DNA of 64,000 bases from Megamerina dolium (taxonomy: Eukaryota > Arthropoda > Insecta > Diptera > Megamerinidae), in assembly GCA_963854835.1 (NCBI GenBank), contig OY978528.1, positions 56,378,761-56,442,760 on the forward strand. Reading direction: 5' to 3'. How positions within the stretch are numbered: position 1 is the first letter of the stretch; every line of letters starts with the position of its first letter. Below are positions 11,770 through 24,419 of this stretch, piece after piece. Both the position numbers and the translations under genes were made by a program. A model generated the notes under the pieces. It was not told where the DNA came from, did no database searches, and saw only the letters and a list, made by a program, of their open reading frames with translations.

Positions 11770-14050
11770 ACTTGAAGTTATGACAGTACAATTTAAACAT
11801 TTGTGGTGAATATGAAATTGGATAATATCTATTGTAATCCTTGTATTGTTATTATAATTGAATAAAACCATTAGCGAATGAATAGAATTTAAAACTGAGT
11901 CTTCATAATTATGTAGTTCATAATTATGAAAATTCAAATAATCGCTATATATGAATACACACATGTGGGTATATTTTCAAATAGAACCCACTCAGAACCC
12001 ATTTATTTGTGAATATATCGTACTACTTATACTTGAAGGTCAATAATCTCTTTTAAATGCTCTCTGAAGTAAATGTTTTGTGCATATAGGCATAAACTGT
12101 TAATACTTTAATAATAACCAAAAATACAAAATTGCAAATGCTTACACAATGAAAACATTTACCGCTTGCAAATGTGAACACACCAGTGATGGGTATTAAG
12201 CAGTAACGATTTGCTGGAGAAGAAGAATCTGCAAACAAACAAACGAGAGTAACGAAATTGCCAAATTGTAACATGCAATAAATAATGGTGTGACAAGCAT
12301 TATTTTTCTATCTCCCCATTCCTTTCATATCCACATTCAATGCTAATATCGATAAGTGACGCCATATTTTTATGCATTTGTGTTCGATTTTTAATATTTT
12401 ATTGCAATTTGTATGTATGTTGTTGTTATAGTAGTTGAATGTGCAAATTTTAATTCAATTAATAGAATTTATGGTTAATGCATTAGTTACATTGTAGACT
12501 ACTCTTATATGCATTAAATTTGAAATTGACACCCTCTTTTATGTAAGATGAGGTTTCATGAAGATGATAATGCAATTTAAATATGTTACAATTTCTTAGA
12601 AGGGATGATAAAGTGTTAACAGTTTTGATTACTCTGAATTTTAACTAATGTGTTTAAGCTTGTATATTGCAAGGCTTAGGTGACGGTTGATATATCCCCT
12701 CTTGTATATAGATAGTGGAAGCGACAATATCGAAATATGATTTTAAATACCAATTTTCGTTTTTGGCTTCCACTATTTCACTATTTTACTTACATAGATA
12801 CTTCTGGAGAACAAGCGAGGTTTCACCATAAGGCAAGTATTAAAATATAAGGGGTAGTAGGTGCAACCTCAACAAAAAGGTCTGGTGTGGAATTAAAAAT
12901 TATATTTTCGATGGATGTGGTTGGTACATTTTTTGTTGTTTTGATTATATCAAGAAAAAGTTCTGTACCAAACAAAACTATTAAAAGTATCAGATAAATC
13001 ACAATGTTTTCAATAAATATTTATGTATATTCTGATAGTATGCATTCATATATGACTAGAGGTTTATCGGCATTTATTGCTTGAATCGAAACTATATCCA
13101 AGAAAAGTCCAAATAGCCATCTATTGAATCAAACATATCATAGTTTAAATAATAGTACACCGAATTTCCAAATATATTCGTTCATTCATATTCCATCAAT
13201 TTATGGTATCATAATTTACAACAACACCATAAAGCTACCACCAGCCATCATAATTTCTATTTATTATAAGTAGCATTACAAGAGCTACTATTCAATCTAA
13301 TCCAATGGTGTTGTCATCGTAATAAACACCATTAAATGTTGTATAATATGAGTATGTATTTACAAGAAAACAAGTGGATTATGGAGTTGAGCATAAGTAC
13401 ATACATATTTTTCGGAAGTTTTTGTCCTTTTATACCACCACCCCATCATAATTTTCGTACACAGTCCATATTTTGAATTTGTTTTTATGATTATTGTCAT
13501 TATTTTTAGCCACTTGCCAGATTTTTTTTCTTATGACTTTGACTACTTGTATTTATATGAATGTATATGTATACACTCGAATGGTTAATAAGTAAAATGT
13601 GTTTTTCCCTATTTATAGAGACAGTCAACAAGACAGACAAGCAAATGGAAAGACAGTGGGAATTGAATTGACATTTAGTTATTTTGTGTATTCCAATTCT
13701 CAACTTCTCTTTAACTAGGAAGCATTCCATATATGTAGGTATGTGTGTGCTCTGTTCAACTTATTTGTAATTAAATCAATGTTGGTGTAGTATTTAAACA
13801 CCCTCCTTTTGTTCTGCTATGTCAGTAACCATTTATGGGGTCAATAGTTATGGCTTTCTTTTTTCTGAAGTTGCCTCTTTTTTTCATGTTTTTATTTCTG
13901 TTTCTACTTCATCTTCAGTCTTGCATTAACTACATTTGTCATTTGACTAACAGTTGTTTGTGATTATCATTTTGACAGTTGTTTTTCCCAATTTTTTTCC
14001 TCTATTATTTTTTGTATTTTTTTTTTCATGTTATTGTAAGTGTGGCAACT
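11770..14050. other. Unrecognised AT-rich stretch
   Basis: No supported coding frame. A small hairpin lies at 12711-12777 (ATAGTGGAAGC pairs with GCTTCCACTAT). The rest is short microsatellites and AT-rich sequence. Confidence 0.35.
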
Positions 14051-14489
14051 ACTGGGCAGTTTGAAAAGTTCGTAGAGAGAAAATAAGAAATCAAGAAACT
14101 ATTCTATATTTCACCATTAATGATACTAACTAGAAAGGGAGACAAATATCATCTGAAAATATTTCAACAAAACTGGTGTTGTCTAAATTATTTGAAGATA
14201 TAACTTAAGATCAAAAAAGTCTGAAGAAGTCATTTCTATGGACAACTTGGTGGAAAAAATTCACTATGCTTTAGCGAGGGATACCATGTTTGGTATGCAG
14301 ACGGGCTCACGATACAAGGTGGAGAAATTGTGAAAAAGCCATTCCAACTTTTCAACAATTTTTCAAACAGGAATACCTACCAGAGAGATAAGTTACCTAG
14401 AATGTTTTTGTAAGAAGGCGATGGAAGCACATATCTATATATTGTCAGTAACACAGTCCGGTTTCAAGGTCGATGGATCGATCCTATCG

Positions 14490-14830
14490 GATTTCTGCCA
14501 ACACACTCAACTTTTTTTCTAACCTCAAAAATCATAACTCTTTTCGGCTTGTGATGTTTGATGTTAAAAAAAAATTGAAGGTGAAGGAAGAAATCTGACC
14601 ACGGATTCGGATTCAGGATTCAGTGACCCTTATAGTATATTTAAAGAGTGTAGGATATCTGACGGAGTAGTTTGGTCGGATTTGTGGTCGGAATTCGGAA
14701 ATGCTTTCTAACAAAAAAATTAAATTAAACAATGTTTTGACTATTTTCGTAGTTTTTTTGAGATTAGAGAGAAATCAGAGTAGTAGGTTGGTAGTAGTTT
14801 TTGTTGAGGTTAGAAAGAAAGCGGAGAGAA
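14490..14830. repeat. Possible small inverted-repeat element
   Basis: TTTTTTTCTAACCTCAAAAA near 14511 is roughly the inverse of TTTTTGTTGAGGTTAGAAAG near 14797. A similar end occurs near 4913. It may be a decayed MITE, but no target duplication is visible. Confidence 0.3.
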
Positions 14831-15428
14831 CTTATTGGCTTGAAGCTAGACGACAATTGCTTCATACTTCTCAAAAATTTGCGTCATAGCAATGCCTGGT
14901 CAGGAAGGTCATGAAGGCAACGAATGAGCCAATTAACTATAAAAATTATGTTCCTGTTCTTTCTGTGCCTGCCCTTTTCCAATCAACGTGGGGTCAGCAA
15001 GAGGTATGCCTTAAAAACTTTTTATGATATCTCAAGAGGACCTTAGATTATGTTACTGTCATACATTCTTATCATTCGTGTCAAATATTATCTCAGAAAA
15101 ATTAATATCAAAAATGTAGTTGCATGCAGGTACTTCATTTAGGTACTTAGGTACACAATGCCCTCATACAATTGTAATATTCTCCTAGTCGCCTCTTTGA
15201 GCCTCTTCTATCTTCTTCTAGCAATGACACTAAAATTCTTTTCGGTTGATTTGGACCACTTTTGTTGTATTGCAAATAACCGGGCTCACACTGCTCTGCG
15301 ATTTGTTATCACAGTTTTGGATCATAGTGATAAGTACAAGTCTCTATTCAAAAGTACAAATACTTAAATCAGTTTGACCCCTTAAAAATTGATCCAAGCG
15401 CTGTTAAAAAGTCAATATCAAAGTAATA

Positions 15429-16402
15429 TTGGGTGTTCTAAAAAGTTCGGTAACAAATTGTCGGTAAATGGCTCCAAATGTAACATCTCTGATAATATTA
15501 GTCGCATCTATAGCTTGTTGGAAAGGTGATATTTTAGGCTAAATTTTGTTAGAAGGCATTATTGAAATCTCATTATTCTCTAAAAAGTTATCTACATTTA
15601 AAAATTAGTAAAAGTTTGGAACGTTATCGTCATATTTTTATTTTCTATTATAGAAAAGGTACGAATAAGTCGCAGGCTGCTGAAATAATTTGTGAAGTTT
15701 ACGGAGACGATGCTGTAACTAGAAAAACAGTACCGAAGTGGTTTGCGCGTTTTTGATCTGATAATTTTGATGACTGAAAAATTCGATGTAATCATGGAAA
15801 AAATAGAGCAAGACCGGCACATAAGCAGCGTGGACATTGCTATTTGAAGAAACCACGATACACAAAGAAACTCGATGCTTGGGTGCCACATGAATTGACG
15901 GTGAAAAATTTAATGGACCGATTTTCCATTTGCGAACCTTTTCTGAAGCGAGTGATTACGGGCGATGAAAAGTGAATCACTTATGTCAATAATGTGCGAA
16001 ATATATCATGGACGAAGTGTGAGATGACGGTTTCCAAATGGTGGCAAAGCCACGATTGACCACACAAACTTTTGATGACCCGTCAGAAACTGCGAGAACT
16101 TGACTGGGAAGTTTTGATACATCCACCATATAGTCCGGATCTTGCACCTTCAGATTATCATTTGTTTCGATCTTTACAGAACTCTCTTAATGGTGTAAAT
16201 TTAAGTTCGGTAGAGGCCTGAAAAACGCACTTGGACCAGTTTTTCGCTCAGAAAAAGCAGAACTTCTACACAGATGCTCTTCCATAAAAATGGCAAAAGG
16301 TTATCGTTCAAAGCGACACGTATTTGGTTTAATGAAGCTCGTTTAAGAGAAACATTTTAAATTTTTGGTCAAATTTGCAACCGAACTTTTTCGAACACCC
16401 AA
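15429..16402 (+). mobile_element. mariner-like element with matched ends
   Basis: Inverted ends TTGGGTGTTCTAAAAAGTTC (15429) and its near-perfect inverse (ending 16402) are each flanked by TA (15427-15428 and 16403-16404), the canonical Tc1/mariner target duplication. At 974 bp it is shorter than the usual ~1.3 kb, so it has internal deletions. It carries the broken transposase described separately. Confidence 0.85.
15562..16331 (+). pseudogene. Broken mariner transposase
   Basis: Across frames the plus strand reads an N-terminal helix-turn-helix (KGTNKSQAAEIICEVYGDDA...TVPKWFARF), the linker motif WVPHEL (~15887), the first catalytic block VITGDEK followed by TGA where a Trp codon is expected, and the third block HPPYSPDLAPSDYHLFRSL with its Asp intact. 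The segment that should hold the second catalytic Asp (HDNA-RPH type) is missing: the text jumps from SKWWQSHD to KLRELDWEVL. This is DD34D-family architecture with the centre deleted and several stops, so it is inactive. Confidence 0.8.
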
Positions 16403-16409
16403 TATTTGA

Positions 16410-18848
16410 TTTCAATTCAATAAATTCTAGTTCTTTCGTAAAATATATATTGACATCTTTTTTTTACCAAGACCGTTTAATTTAGTCAGTTCTTTGAAGA
16501 AAACTGTTTGACAAATGACCTGAAAAGCGTTCATGTTAAAGATAAAAATGTTAAAAATAGTTGTACACTTTTTTCTTAGTCGAATATCGAATGTCGTTCC
16601 ACGAACTTTTCAACCAATCTGTTACTATGTACAAAGATTCTGCTGCAATGTTTCTTCTTTGCCTTAGTGTTTTGAGTTCATAGAGATTTAATTTTTGATT
16701 TATGCCTTTTTAAGCGTTGCTTATTGTTTTCAACCATAAATTCATACTCAATTCTTTTACAAGTTACATACAAATACTTAGTAAAAGAAACCCTTTTTTT
16801 TTGCTCTTTATTTCTTTGAATCTATATTCATTTATTTGTGCGCGCACAAGTCTATGGTATACATACATTCCAATTGTGATTTATTACAATTTGAATATGC
16901 CGACTATGTGCAATAGTGATAATGGAGGTGGTGTTGGCTGATGATAATGTTAATGATGGTGGAAATGATAATTTTAAAGCATAAATTAATATTTGCATTG
17001 TTACTACTATATAAGAGTATTATTGTCCATTCACACATTGTCATTACATTTCTAATGTTTTCCTCCGATCTCCATCTCTTTAAATGCTCTAACGTATTCT
17101 CTATAATATTAGTGTTCATTATCCTTATGTCTTGTGAATCTTCTACCTACTACGAGTATATACACTTAAGAAGGACGAATGCTTTCTGTGAATTTCTTAA
17201 GTTTATTGCCATGCTTCAACGCTTCGTCGTTTTGGTGGTATAGTTGGGTATAGATTGGTGGGTGATGGGGTTCGTCCACCTTACGATTCATCACTGCTTA
17301 TTCGATACACATACACACAAACACACACGCACAAAAACAAACACCCAACGTCACATTTATGTTGTTGTTGGTGGTAAATTGAATTGAATTGAAAACGTGC
17401 TGAAGCGTTAAACTGTTTTTGTCAACTGTTGCCAATCTAAGGACATATGAAAATTTTGTAGTTCTCAGCAAGATGTCCTCAAAGTTCTTATTTGATACAT
17501 AAACGTATGTACTTATGTATGCATATGTATGTATATATACTAGTACATATGTGGTTCATGTGTACGCAGAGATACGTGATGGTCATTTTATGTTAAGTAT
17601 ATGCGTAAAGTTTTACTATGCTGCATACGTACTAATACAAATCTGTTTATGTGTAGAGTTGCCAACGATTCTAATGAAGAAAAATGTTAAGACATATTTT
17701 TATGAATTTCTTATTTAATAATGAAAATGTTCATGTATGCTAGTACGAGATATTTCGTACATTGTATATTGCGTTTTTCCTTAATCTACTCCTTGAGCCT
17801 TTGATAGGGTTCTCTGTTAACAATCCCTCTAAAAGCTTATCTGCAATTATTGTTTGAGAGCATTATGTAACGAGTGAACGTTTTATCACAAATATGCTCA
17901 ACCATTCAAAGCTGCCCAAGAAGGCCTTCTTACGCATCTTATTTTCATTTTCCCTTTTCTAAGAAGTATTGGCAACTCTAATTTATACATTCTTCCATAG
18001 ACATTCTCATACATACTGTACTCGTACATTATTCGTACAAATTTCGAATTAAGATCATTAAGTATGAAATAAATTTAAATCGTTATTTACTTGTTTTACT
18101 TGGTAGACTTGGTAGACAACGAGAGTATACGACTTCAATCCTTGTGAACCTCAACAGTTTACTAACATTTCAGAAAATCCCAAATGATTAAATTTAATTA
18201 ACAAAAGCTTATGTGTGCTTTTGCTTATGGGTTGGCCGTAGTTATCATTGCTCGAGAAAATATTCAAAGCACAACATACGAGTGTAGCACATACTTACTG
18301 AATCAGAAAGAGTGTTATAAATGTGTTTATAATTATCTCATCACGTCAACATGCCGTTGATTATCTGCCAAGATATGTTCATAAAATGCAGTAAGAAGGA
18401 CCTTCCTCCATATTGTTTTGTGGATGAAATTCTTCTCTTTTTATTGTTTGTTTTGGTATGGTTAGTCGATAATCATCATGTTGATCGAGTTTTCAATATA
18501 TTTGGGTAAATACATATTTATTTGAGTTCATTATTTTGAAAATTCTAAATATGTCGGATCAAAATTTCCATAAAATTGTTTATAGTATATAAAATTATAA
18601 TGCTGCTCTTATTTTTATATGAATTTAATTTAATTTTTTTAATGTCTGTAATTTATATTGTGTTTATAAAGTAAGTTTTATTTTAATTCATTTCCTTTTA
18701 TAGACATTTTAATTAATTTTACTATACATAACATGTCTTTTAAATAGTTAGATTTTCTTCTTATTTTCATTAAAACACATTCGAATTTCTGTTGAAGGCC
18801 TTTTAACCCCATTTAACCCAATGGAACGTATAGAGAGTGAAGAAATTT
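16410..18848. other. Unrecognised AT-rich stretch
   Basis: Near 16590-16613 lies CGTTCCACGAACTTTTCAACC, inverse of the kind of end seen near 14060 (TTTGAAAAGTTCGTAGAGAG); both look like old mariner ends. No gene supported. Confidence 0.35.
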
Positions 18849-18849
18849 T

Positions 18850-19585
18850 CTATACCACCTGTATTACAGGCTGTTGAATCGCTGCAACATCATCATAAAA
18901 TGCTCCTTTTATGGACAATTACAGCTTAAGGTAGAGACAATAGTCACAAGATGACAGATCAGGCGAATATGGAGGGTACTTGGAATGATAAAAAATATAA
19001 ATACATATGTGACACTTATAGACCACAAAGAGTCCTTTAACCGAGCTTCTCTTCCAGTACTATTGCGAGTGTGTTAAATTTTTGACAGTATTAGAAGGGA
19101 TCTACTTATATTAGTCGGTTCCAACCATTGTGAAATCACCTTTTTTAGCTTTTTTTTTTAGAAATTTTTTCATAGCAAATTGTTACTGCCACAAGAATTG
19201 CCAATTGCCGACAGGTGGCTACCCACGACCTATAGATCAGAAGGCCATCGCACTAACCACTTAGCTACGGCACCCACAAATGAATGATACAAATTTTTAG
19301 TCAGAAATTCTTTAACAACGACATCATTGTGAGGCGATGATTTATCGTGCAACAAAAATATCTGTTTGTCTTTCGCATTTAGGTCATACTCGACAATCTT
19401 TGCTGTTGTTTCAAAGCGCCTAAATAGTATTCTACGATGACTACCTGTCCTTCAGGGATGAATTCTTTGTAGATTACATCCTACGAATCTTAAAACGCAT
19501 TCAACATTATCTTGATTCTTGTTTCTTGAAAATGCTTCACTTTCGGTTCTCCTTTCGACTTCTATTATCTATTGTTTGGGTCATT
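18850..19585 (-). pseudogene. Decayed mariner transposase, split by a SINE
   Basis: On the minus strand the right part (19585-19290) reads, in broken frames, YKEFIPEGQVV and FLLHDKSSPHNDVVVKEFL. The left part (18982-18850) reads KYPPYSPDLSSCDYCLYLKL and GAFYDDVAAIQQ. Together they follow the mariner order F-x-PEGQTV ... LHDN-x-PH ... PPYSPDL-x-CD-x-x-L. The third catalytic Asp (CDY) and second Asp (HDK) remain, but Asn next to the second Asp is Lys and there are stops and frameshifts. The SINE at 18991-19281 sits between the two catalytic blocks. Confidence 0.65.
18991..19281 (-). mobile_element. tRNA-derived SINE inside a mariner remnant
   Basis: Minus-strand copy: tRNA-like head ending at about 19277 (GGGTGCCGTAGCTAAGTGG), a shortened body with a deletion after the head (GTGGGTAGCCACCTGTCGG), then GGAAGAGAAGCTCGG and the GTGTCACATATG end. 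Direct repeats GAATGATA at 18983-18990 and 19282-19289 are the target duplication. It must be younger than the mariner it interrupts. Confidence 0.8.
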
Positions 19586-19589
19586 TGAG

Positions 19590-20425
19590 TGGTTCCATTT
19601 AACTAACATTAGCAATGTACACCAAATCTTTAGATTTGGTGTAATCTAACCAAATCTAACCAAACCGGTTTAGATTTTTAGATATTACGCTGGCTTTTAT
19701 AATTTTGTTCAACTTTTATCCTTAAGACATATTTAAATTTATTCAAAACACAAAAATAATTGATTTTAATATTGTACGATATAACATAAATTGTTACATA
19801 ACATACAAGTACATATTTAATTAATATATAAACACACTTCCACTTACACCATTGTATCCATACCATCCACCAATAGTTTAACTCAAGCTATTCATCATCA
19901 ATTGCCATTGCTCCCACAAACACATTCCCCAATATTATTGCATATAGTACCAACCCTCCAATAAGGACACGCCTACATTTTGATGAAATGTTGTAATCTG
20001 TTTATGCATTTGTTTAAGGCTATATGAATCTATGTAGGTATGAGTAAATCTCATCTTGGTAGAATTATTCATCTCATATTTTTTTGTATTCTCACATTAG
20101 AGAGATGTGGCAAAGTTAATGGCCCTTCTTTATCACTGTGCTTGAACGAGTAGGTTATAACATGATGTTGTAAGTACTACTTACTATACACGTAAATATA
20201 CTTATGTGCATAATTGTGGTTAAGCCTTATTTAATAGATTTCAATATTGAGTGTCGAGACAATGTTTTGGAATTTGCATAAATTCAGCCGGAAGTGTTTA
20301 GTGAGAAAATGAGTTTTCAGCCATGCATACATCCATGCGAATTAACACATTCAAATCGAATATGGGTAGAATGTTGATGATTAAGTTAAATGTTAAATAA
20401 ATTGTGGCGGCCAATTTAATTTTTG
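19590..20425. other. Unrecognised AT-rich stretch
   Basis: A local repeat of GGTTTAGATTT / CCAAATCTAACC lies near 19620-19680. No gene supported. Confidence 0.35.
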
Positions 20426-22000
20426 TTTTTATACCCTGCATAATGCAATATGCATGGTATATTCATTTCGGTCAGATGTTTGTGTCCACTTGAAGGAATC
20501 TCCGGTTATATAGACATGGATATATATTCGTGATCAGCGTCGATTAAATTTTCGATTTAACGATGTCCGTCCGTCCGTCCGTCCGTCCGTCCGTCTGTCT
20601 GTCACCTGGCTGGTTCGCACGATAACTTGAGTAAATATTGAGCTATTTCGATGAAATTTGGCATAAGTAATCTATGATCCAAGGGTACGGAGGGGATTGA
20701 TATTGGGCATGATCGGTCAATAACCACGCCCACACCAAGCATTCAAAGCGACTAACCTCGAAATTTTCAAAATCTTTAACTTGCTACATATAACTCACAC
20801 AATATACCACTTGGGACAACAATATTTTGCACATAGAGTTATATTATACTACTATATAACCTCGCCAAAAGTGGGTGAGCCACGCCTACTTTCTAGCTTA
20901 GCTCCCATACAAAATGTCTGTACTTCTTTTAAATTGAAACTGCTGTAACTTCTACAATCTTTTGTCTAGAATAACCATAATTGACACTTAGATTAACACG
21001 GCAGTCAGAAATAATATGGCAGAAACTCAATGTGCCACGCCCACTCCTTTTTGGGTCTCCCATACAAAGTTGCGGAAATTAAAAAAAATGTTACCGGTTA
21101 TAACTTGCAAACTATTCAGCGTAGAATAACGAGATTTAAGATGTGGATTAGTATTGTACGAGCAACTAGGCTCACAGAAAATGGGCGCACCACGCCCACT
21201 GTTTATCGTAGCCCCCATACAAATTTTAAATTGAAACAGCTGTAACTTCGGCAATCTTCTGTCTAGAATAACCATAATTGACACTTAAATTAATATCGTA
21301 GTCGTCAAAAATCTGGCAGAAAATCACGCCCACTCCTTCATGGGTCTCCCATACAAAGTCGAGTGAATTAAACTAAAATTTTAAGCTCCATAGCTTACAA
21401 ACCATTTAGCCTAGGACAACGAGACTTAGGGTATGGAATAGTATTGTACGAGCAACTAGGCTCACAGAAAATGGGCGCACCACGCACAGTGTTTATCGTA
21501 GCCCCCATACAAATTTTAAATTGAAACAGCTGTAACTTATGTCTACAATAACCATAATTGACACTTAAATTATTATCGTAGTCGGAAATAATCTGGCGAA
21601 AAATCAGCGTACCACGCCCACTTCTTATTGGGGCTCCCATACAAAGTTGAGGAAATTAAACAAAAATGTTAACCACCATAACTTAGAAACTATTCAACGT
21701 AGGACACCAAATTTAAGGTGTGGATTAACATTGAAAAATTAATTGGATTTACTAGAAAGTGGTAAGCCACGCCCACTTTTTATATAGCTCCCATACTAAG
21801 CCTCGGAATTATCTTAAAATCCTTTTACTTCGTCAAAGTCAACCATATTTCGGGTGTAAATTAGTAGTAAATGCAAAAATTGTTTCTCGAAAAGTGGAAA
21901 TAAAAGAAAAGTTGGATATTCGAGTAAACTTTTTATATATAAATCTACATATGCAGGGTATAGTTTGGTCGGCCCCAGCCGACTGTAAGGAGATTTTTAT
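20426..22000 (+). mobile_element. Helentron/DINE-1-like element, copy B
   Basis: Plus-strand copy, complete from TTTTTATACCCTGCATAATG to GACTGTAAGGAGATTTTTAT. It holds the (GTCC)n microsatellite (about 20565-20600), about three ~290-bp units, the 3' subterminal inverse (ATGCAGGGTATA) and the terminal hairpin GTCGGCCCCAGCCGAC. It lies in the opposite orientation to copies A, C and F. Confidence 0.75.
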
Positions 22001-22070
22001 TAATTTAGAAAATTCAAAATTACGTAAACTTACTAATTACTAAACTTACTTACTTTCAATATATTCATTA

Positions 22071-22325
<255 letters not shown>

Positions 22326-22492
22326 TCAGCAGAAAAAGTCTACGTACAAGGTATAAAAAATAATACTTTGTTGAAGAAAAGATCTTAATACAAGTTTTAG
22401 AAAGTCTAATATGTTATTTTTTCATTGAATAACGTTCAGTCTTCATTTTTTTAAAGATTCAGGAAATTAATTTCTTAGCAATTAAAAGAAAA

Positions 22493-24392
22493 AAAAACTC
22501 CTTAAAGTCGGCTGAGGCCGACCAAATTATACCCTGCATATGTAGAGATATATATAAAAAGTTTGCTCGTATATCCATCCTTTTCTTCCACTACTTTGTA
22601 TAGGACCTACATTAAGAAGCAGGCGTACCTCACCAATTTTGGAGGATCAATTTCTGCCTATAATACTAAACTACATAGGTTGCAATGGGTTGACCTAGGC
22701 GTATTAATTAGTAAGTTATGGGTGTTTTAATGTTTAAGATAAATCCGAGACTTTATACGGAAGATATATAAAAAGTGGGCGTGACGTATCTCTTTCTGGT
22801 ATATCTAATTAATTTTTCAATATCAATCCACACCTTAAATTTGGTTGTCCTACGATAAATGGTTTGTAAGTTATGGAGCTTAAAAGTTTTAGTTTAATAC
22901 CCTCAACTTTGTATAGGAGACCTATGATTTTCTGCCAGATTATTTCCGACTACGATATTAATTTAAGTGTCAATTATGGTTATTCTAGACAGAAGATTGC
23001 CGAAGTTACAGCTGTTTCAATTTAAAATTTGTATGGGGGCTACGATAAACAGTGGGCGTGGTGCGCCCATTTTCTGTGAGCCTAGTTGCTCATACAATAC
23101 TAATCCACACCTTAAATCTCGTTATTCTACGGTGAATAGTTTACAAGTTATAACGGGTAACATTTTTTTTAATTTCCGCAACTTTGTATGGGAGCCCCAA
23201 TAAGAAGTGGGCGTGGTACGCTGATTTTTCGCCAGATTATTTCCGACTACGATAATAATTTAAGTGTCAATTATGGTTATTGTAGACATAAGTTACAGCT
23301 GTTTCAATTTAAAATTTGTATGGGGGCTACGATAAACACTGGGCGTGGTGCGCCCATTTTCTGTGAGCCTAGTTGCTCGTACAATATTAATCCATATCCT
23401 AAGTCTCGTTGTCCTAGGCTAAATGGTTTGTAAGCTATGGAGCTTAAAATTTTAGTTTAATTCACTCGACTTTGTATGGTAGACCCATGAAGGAGTGGGC
23501 GTGGCACACTGATTTTCTGCCAGATTTTTGCCGACTACGATGTTAATTTAAGTGTCAATTATGGTTATTCTAGACAGCAGATTGCCGAAGTTACAGCTGT
23601 TTCAATTTAAAATTTGTATGGGGGCTACGATAAACACTGGGCGTGGTGCGCCCATTTTCTGTGAGCCTAGTTGCTCGTACAATACTAATCCACACCTTAA
23701 ATCTCGTTATTCTACGCTGAATAGTTTGCAAGTTATAACCGGTAACATTTTTTTTAATTTCCGCAACTTTGTATGGGAGACCCAAAAAGTAGTGGGCGTG
23801 GCACATTTATTTTCTGCCATATTATTTCTGACTATCGTGTTAATCTAAGTGTCAATTATGGTTATTCTAGACAGAAGATTGTAGAAGTTACAGCAGTTTC
23901 AATTTAAAAGAAGTACAGACACTTTGTATGGGAGCTACGCTAGAAAGTAGGCGTGGCTCACCCACTTTTGGCGAGGTTATATAGTAGTATAATATAACTC
24001 TATGTGCAAAATATTGTTGTCCCAAGTGGTATATTATGTGAGTTATAGCAAGTTAAAGATTTTGAAAATTTCGAGGTTAGTCGCTTTGAATGCTTGGTGT
24101 GGGCGTGGTTATTGACCGATCATGCCCAATATCAATCCCCTCCGTACCCTTGGATCATAGATTACTTATGCCAACTTTCATCGAAATAGCTCAATATTTA
24201 CTCAAGTTATCGTGCGAACCAGCCAGGTGACAGACAGACGGACGGACGGACGGACGGACATCGTTAAATCGAAAATTTAATCGACGCTGATCACGAATAT
24301 ATGTCTATATCTCCGGAGATTCCTTCAAGTGGACACAAACATCTGACCGAAATGAATATACCATGCATATTGCATTATGCAGGGTATAAAAA
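22493..24392 (-). mobile_element. Helentron/DINE-1-like element, copy C
   Basis: Minus strand; 5' end at 24392 (ATGCAGGGTATAAAAA read in reverse). It carries four ~297-bp units (GTCAATTATGGTTATT near 22971, 23268, 23556 and 23853) against three in the other copies. From about 23190 to 24392 it is nearly identical to copy A, sharing private variants such as GACAGCAGATTGCC and AGTAGTGGGCGTGG. Its 3' third (22493-22930) is much more diverged. That pattern suggests recent transposition or conversion of one part. It lacks the TATATCC step present in copy A near 7060. Confidence 0.75.
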
Positions 24393-24419
24393 GAAAAGCA
24401 GAAACATGACTAAATAATT

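Noticed and set aside
20565..20600. CRISPR-like or satellite array from (GTCC)n runs
   Set aside because: Simple tetranucleotide tract inside DINE-1-like elements; no spacers.
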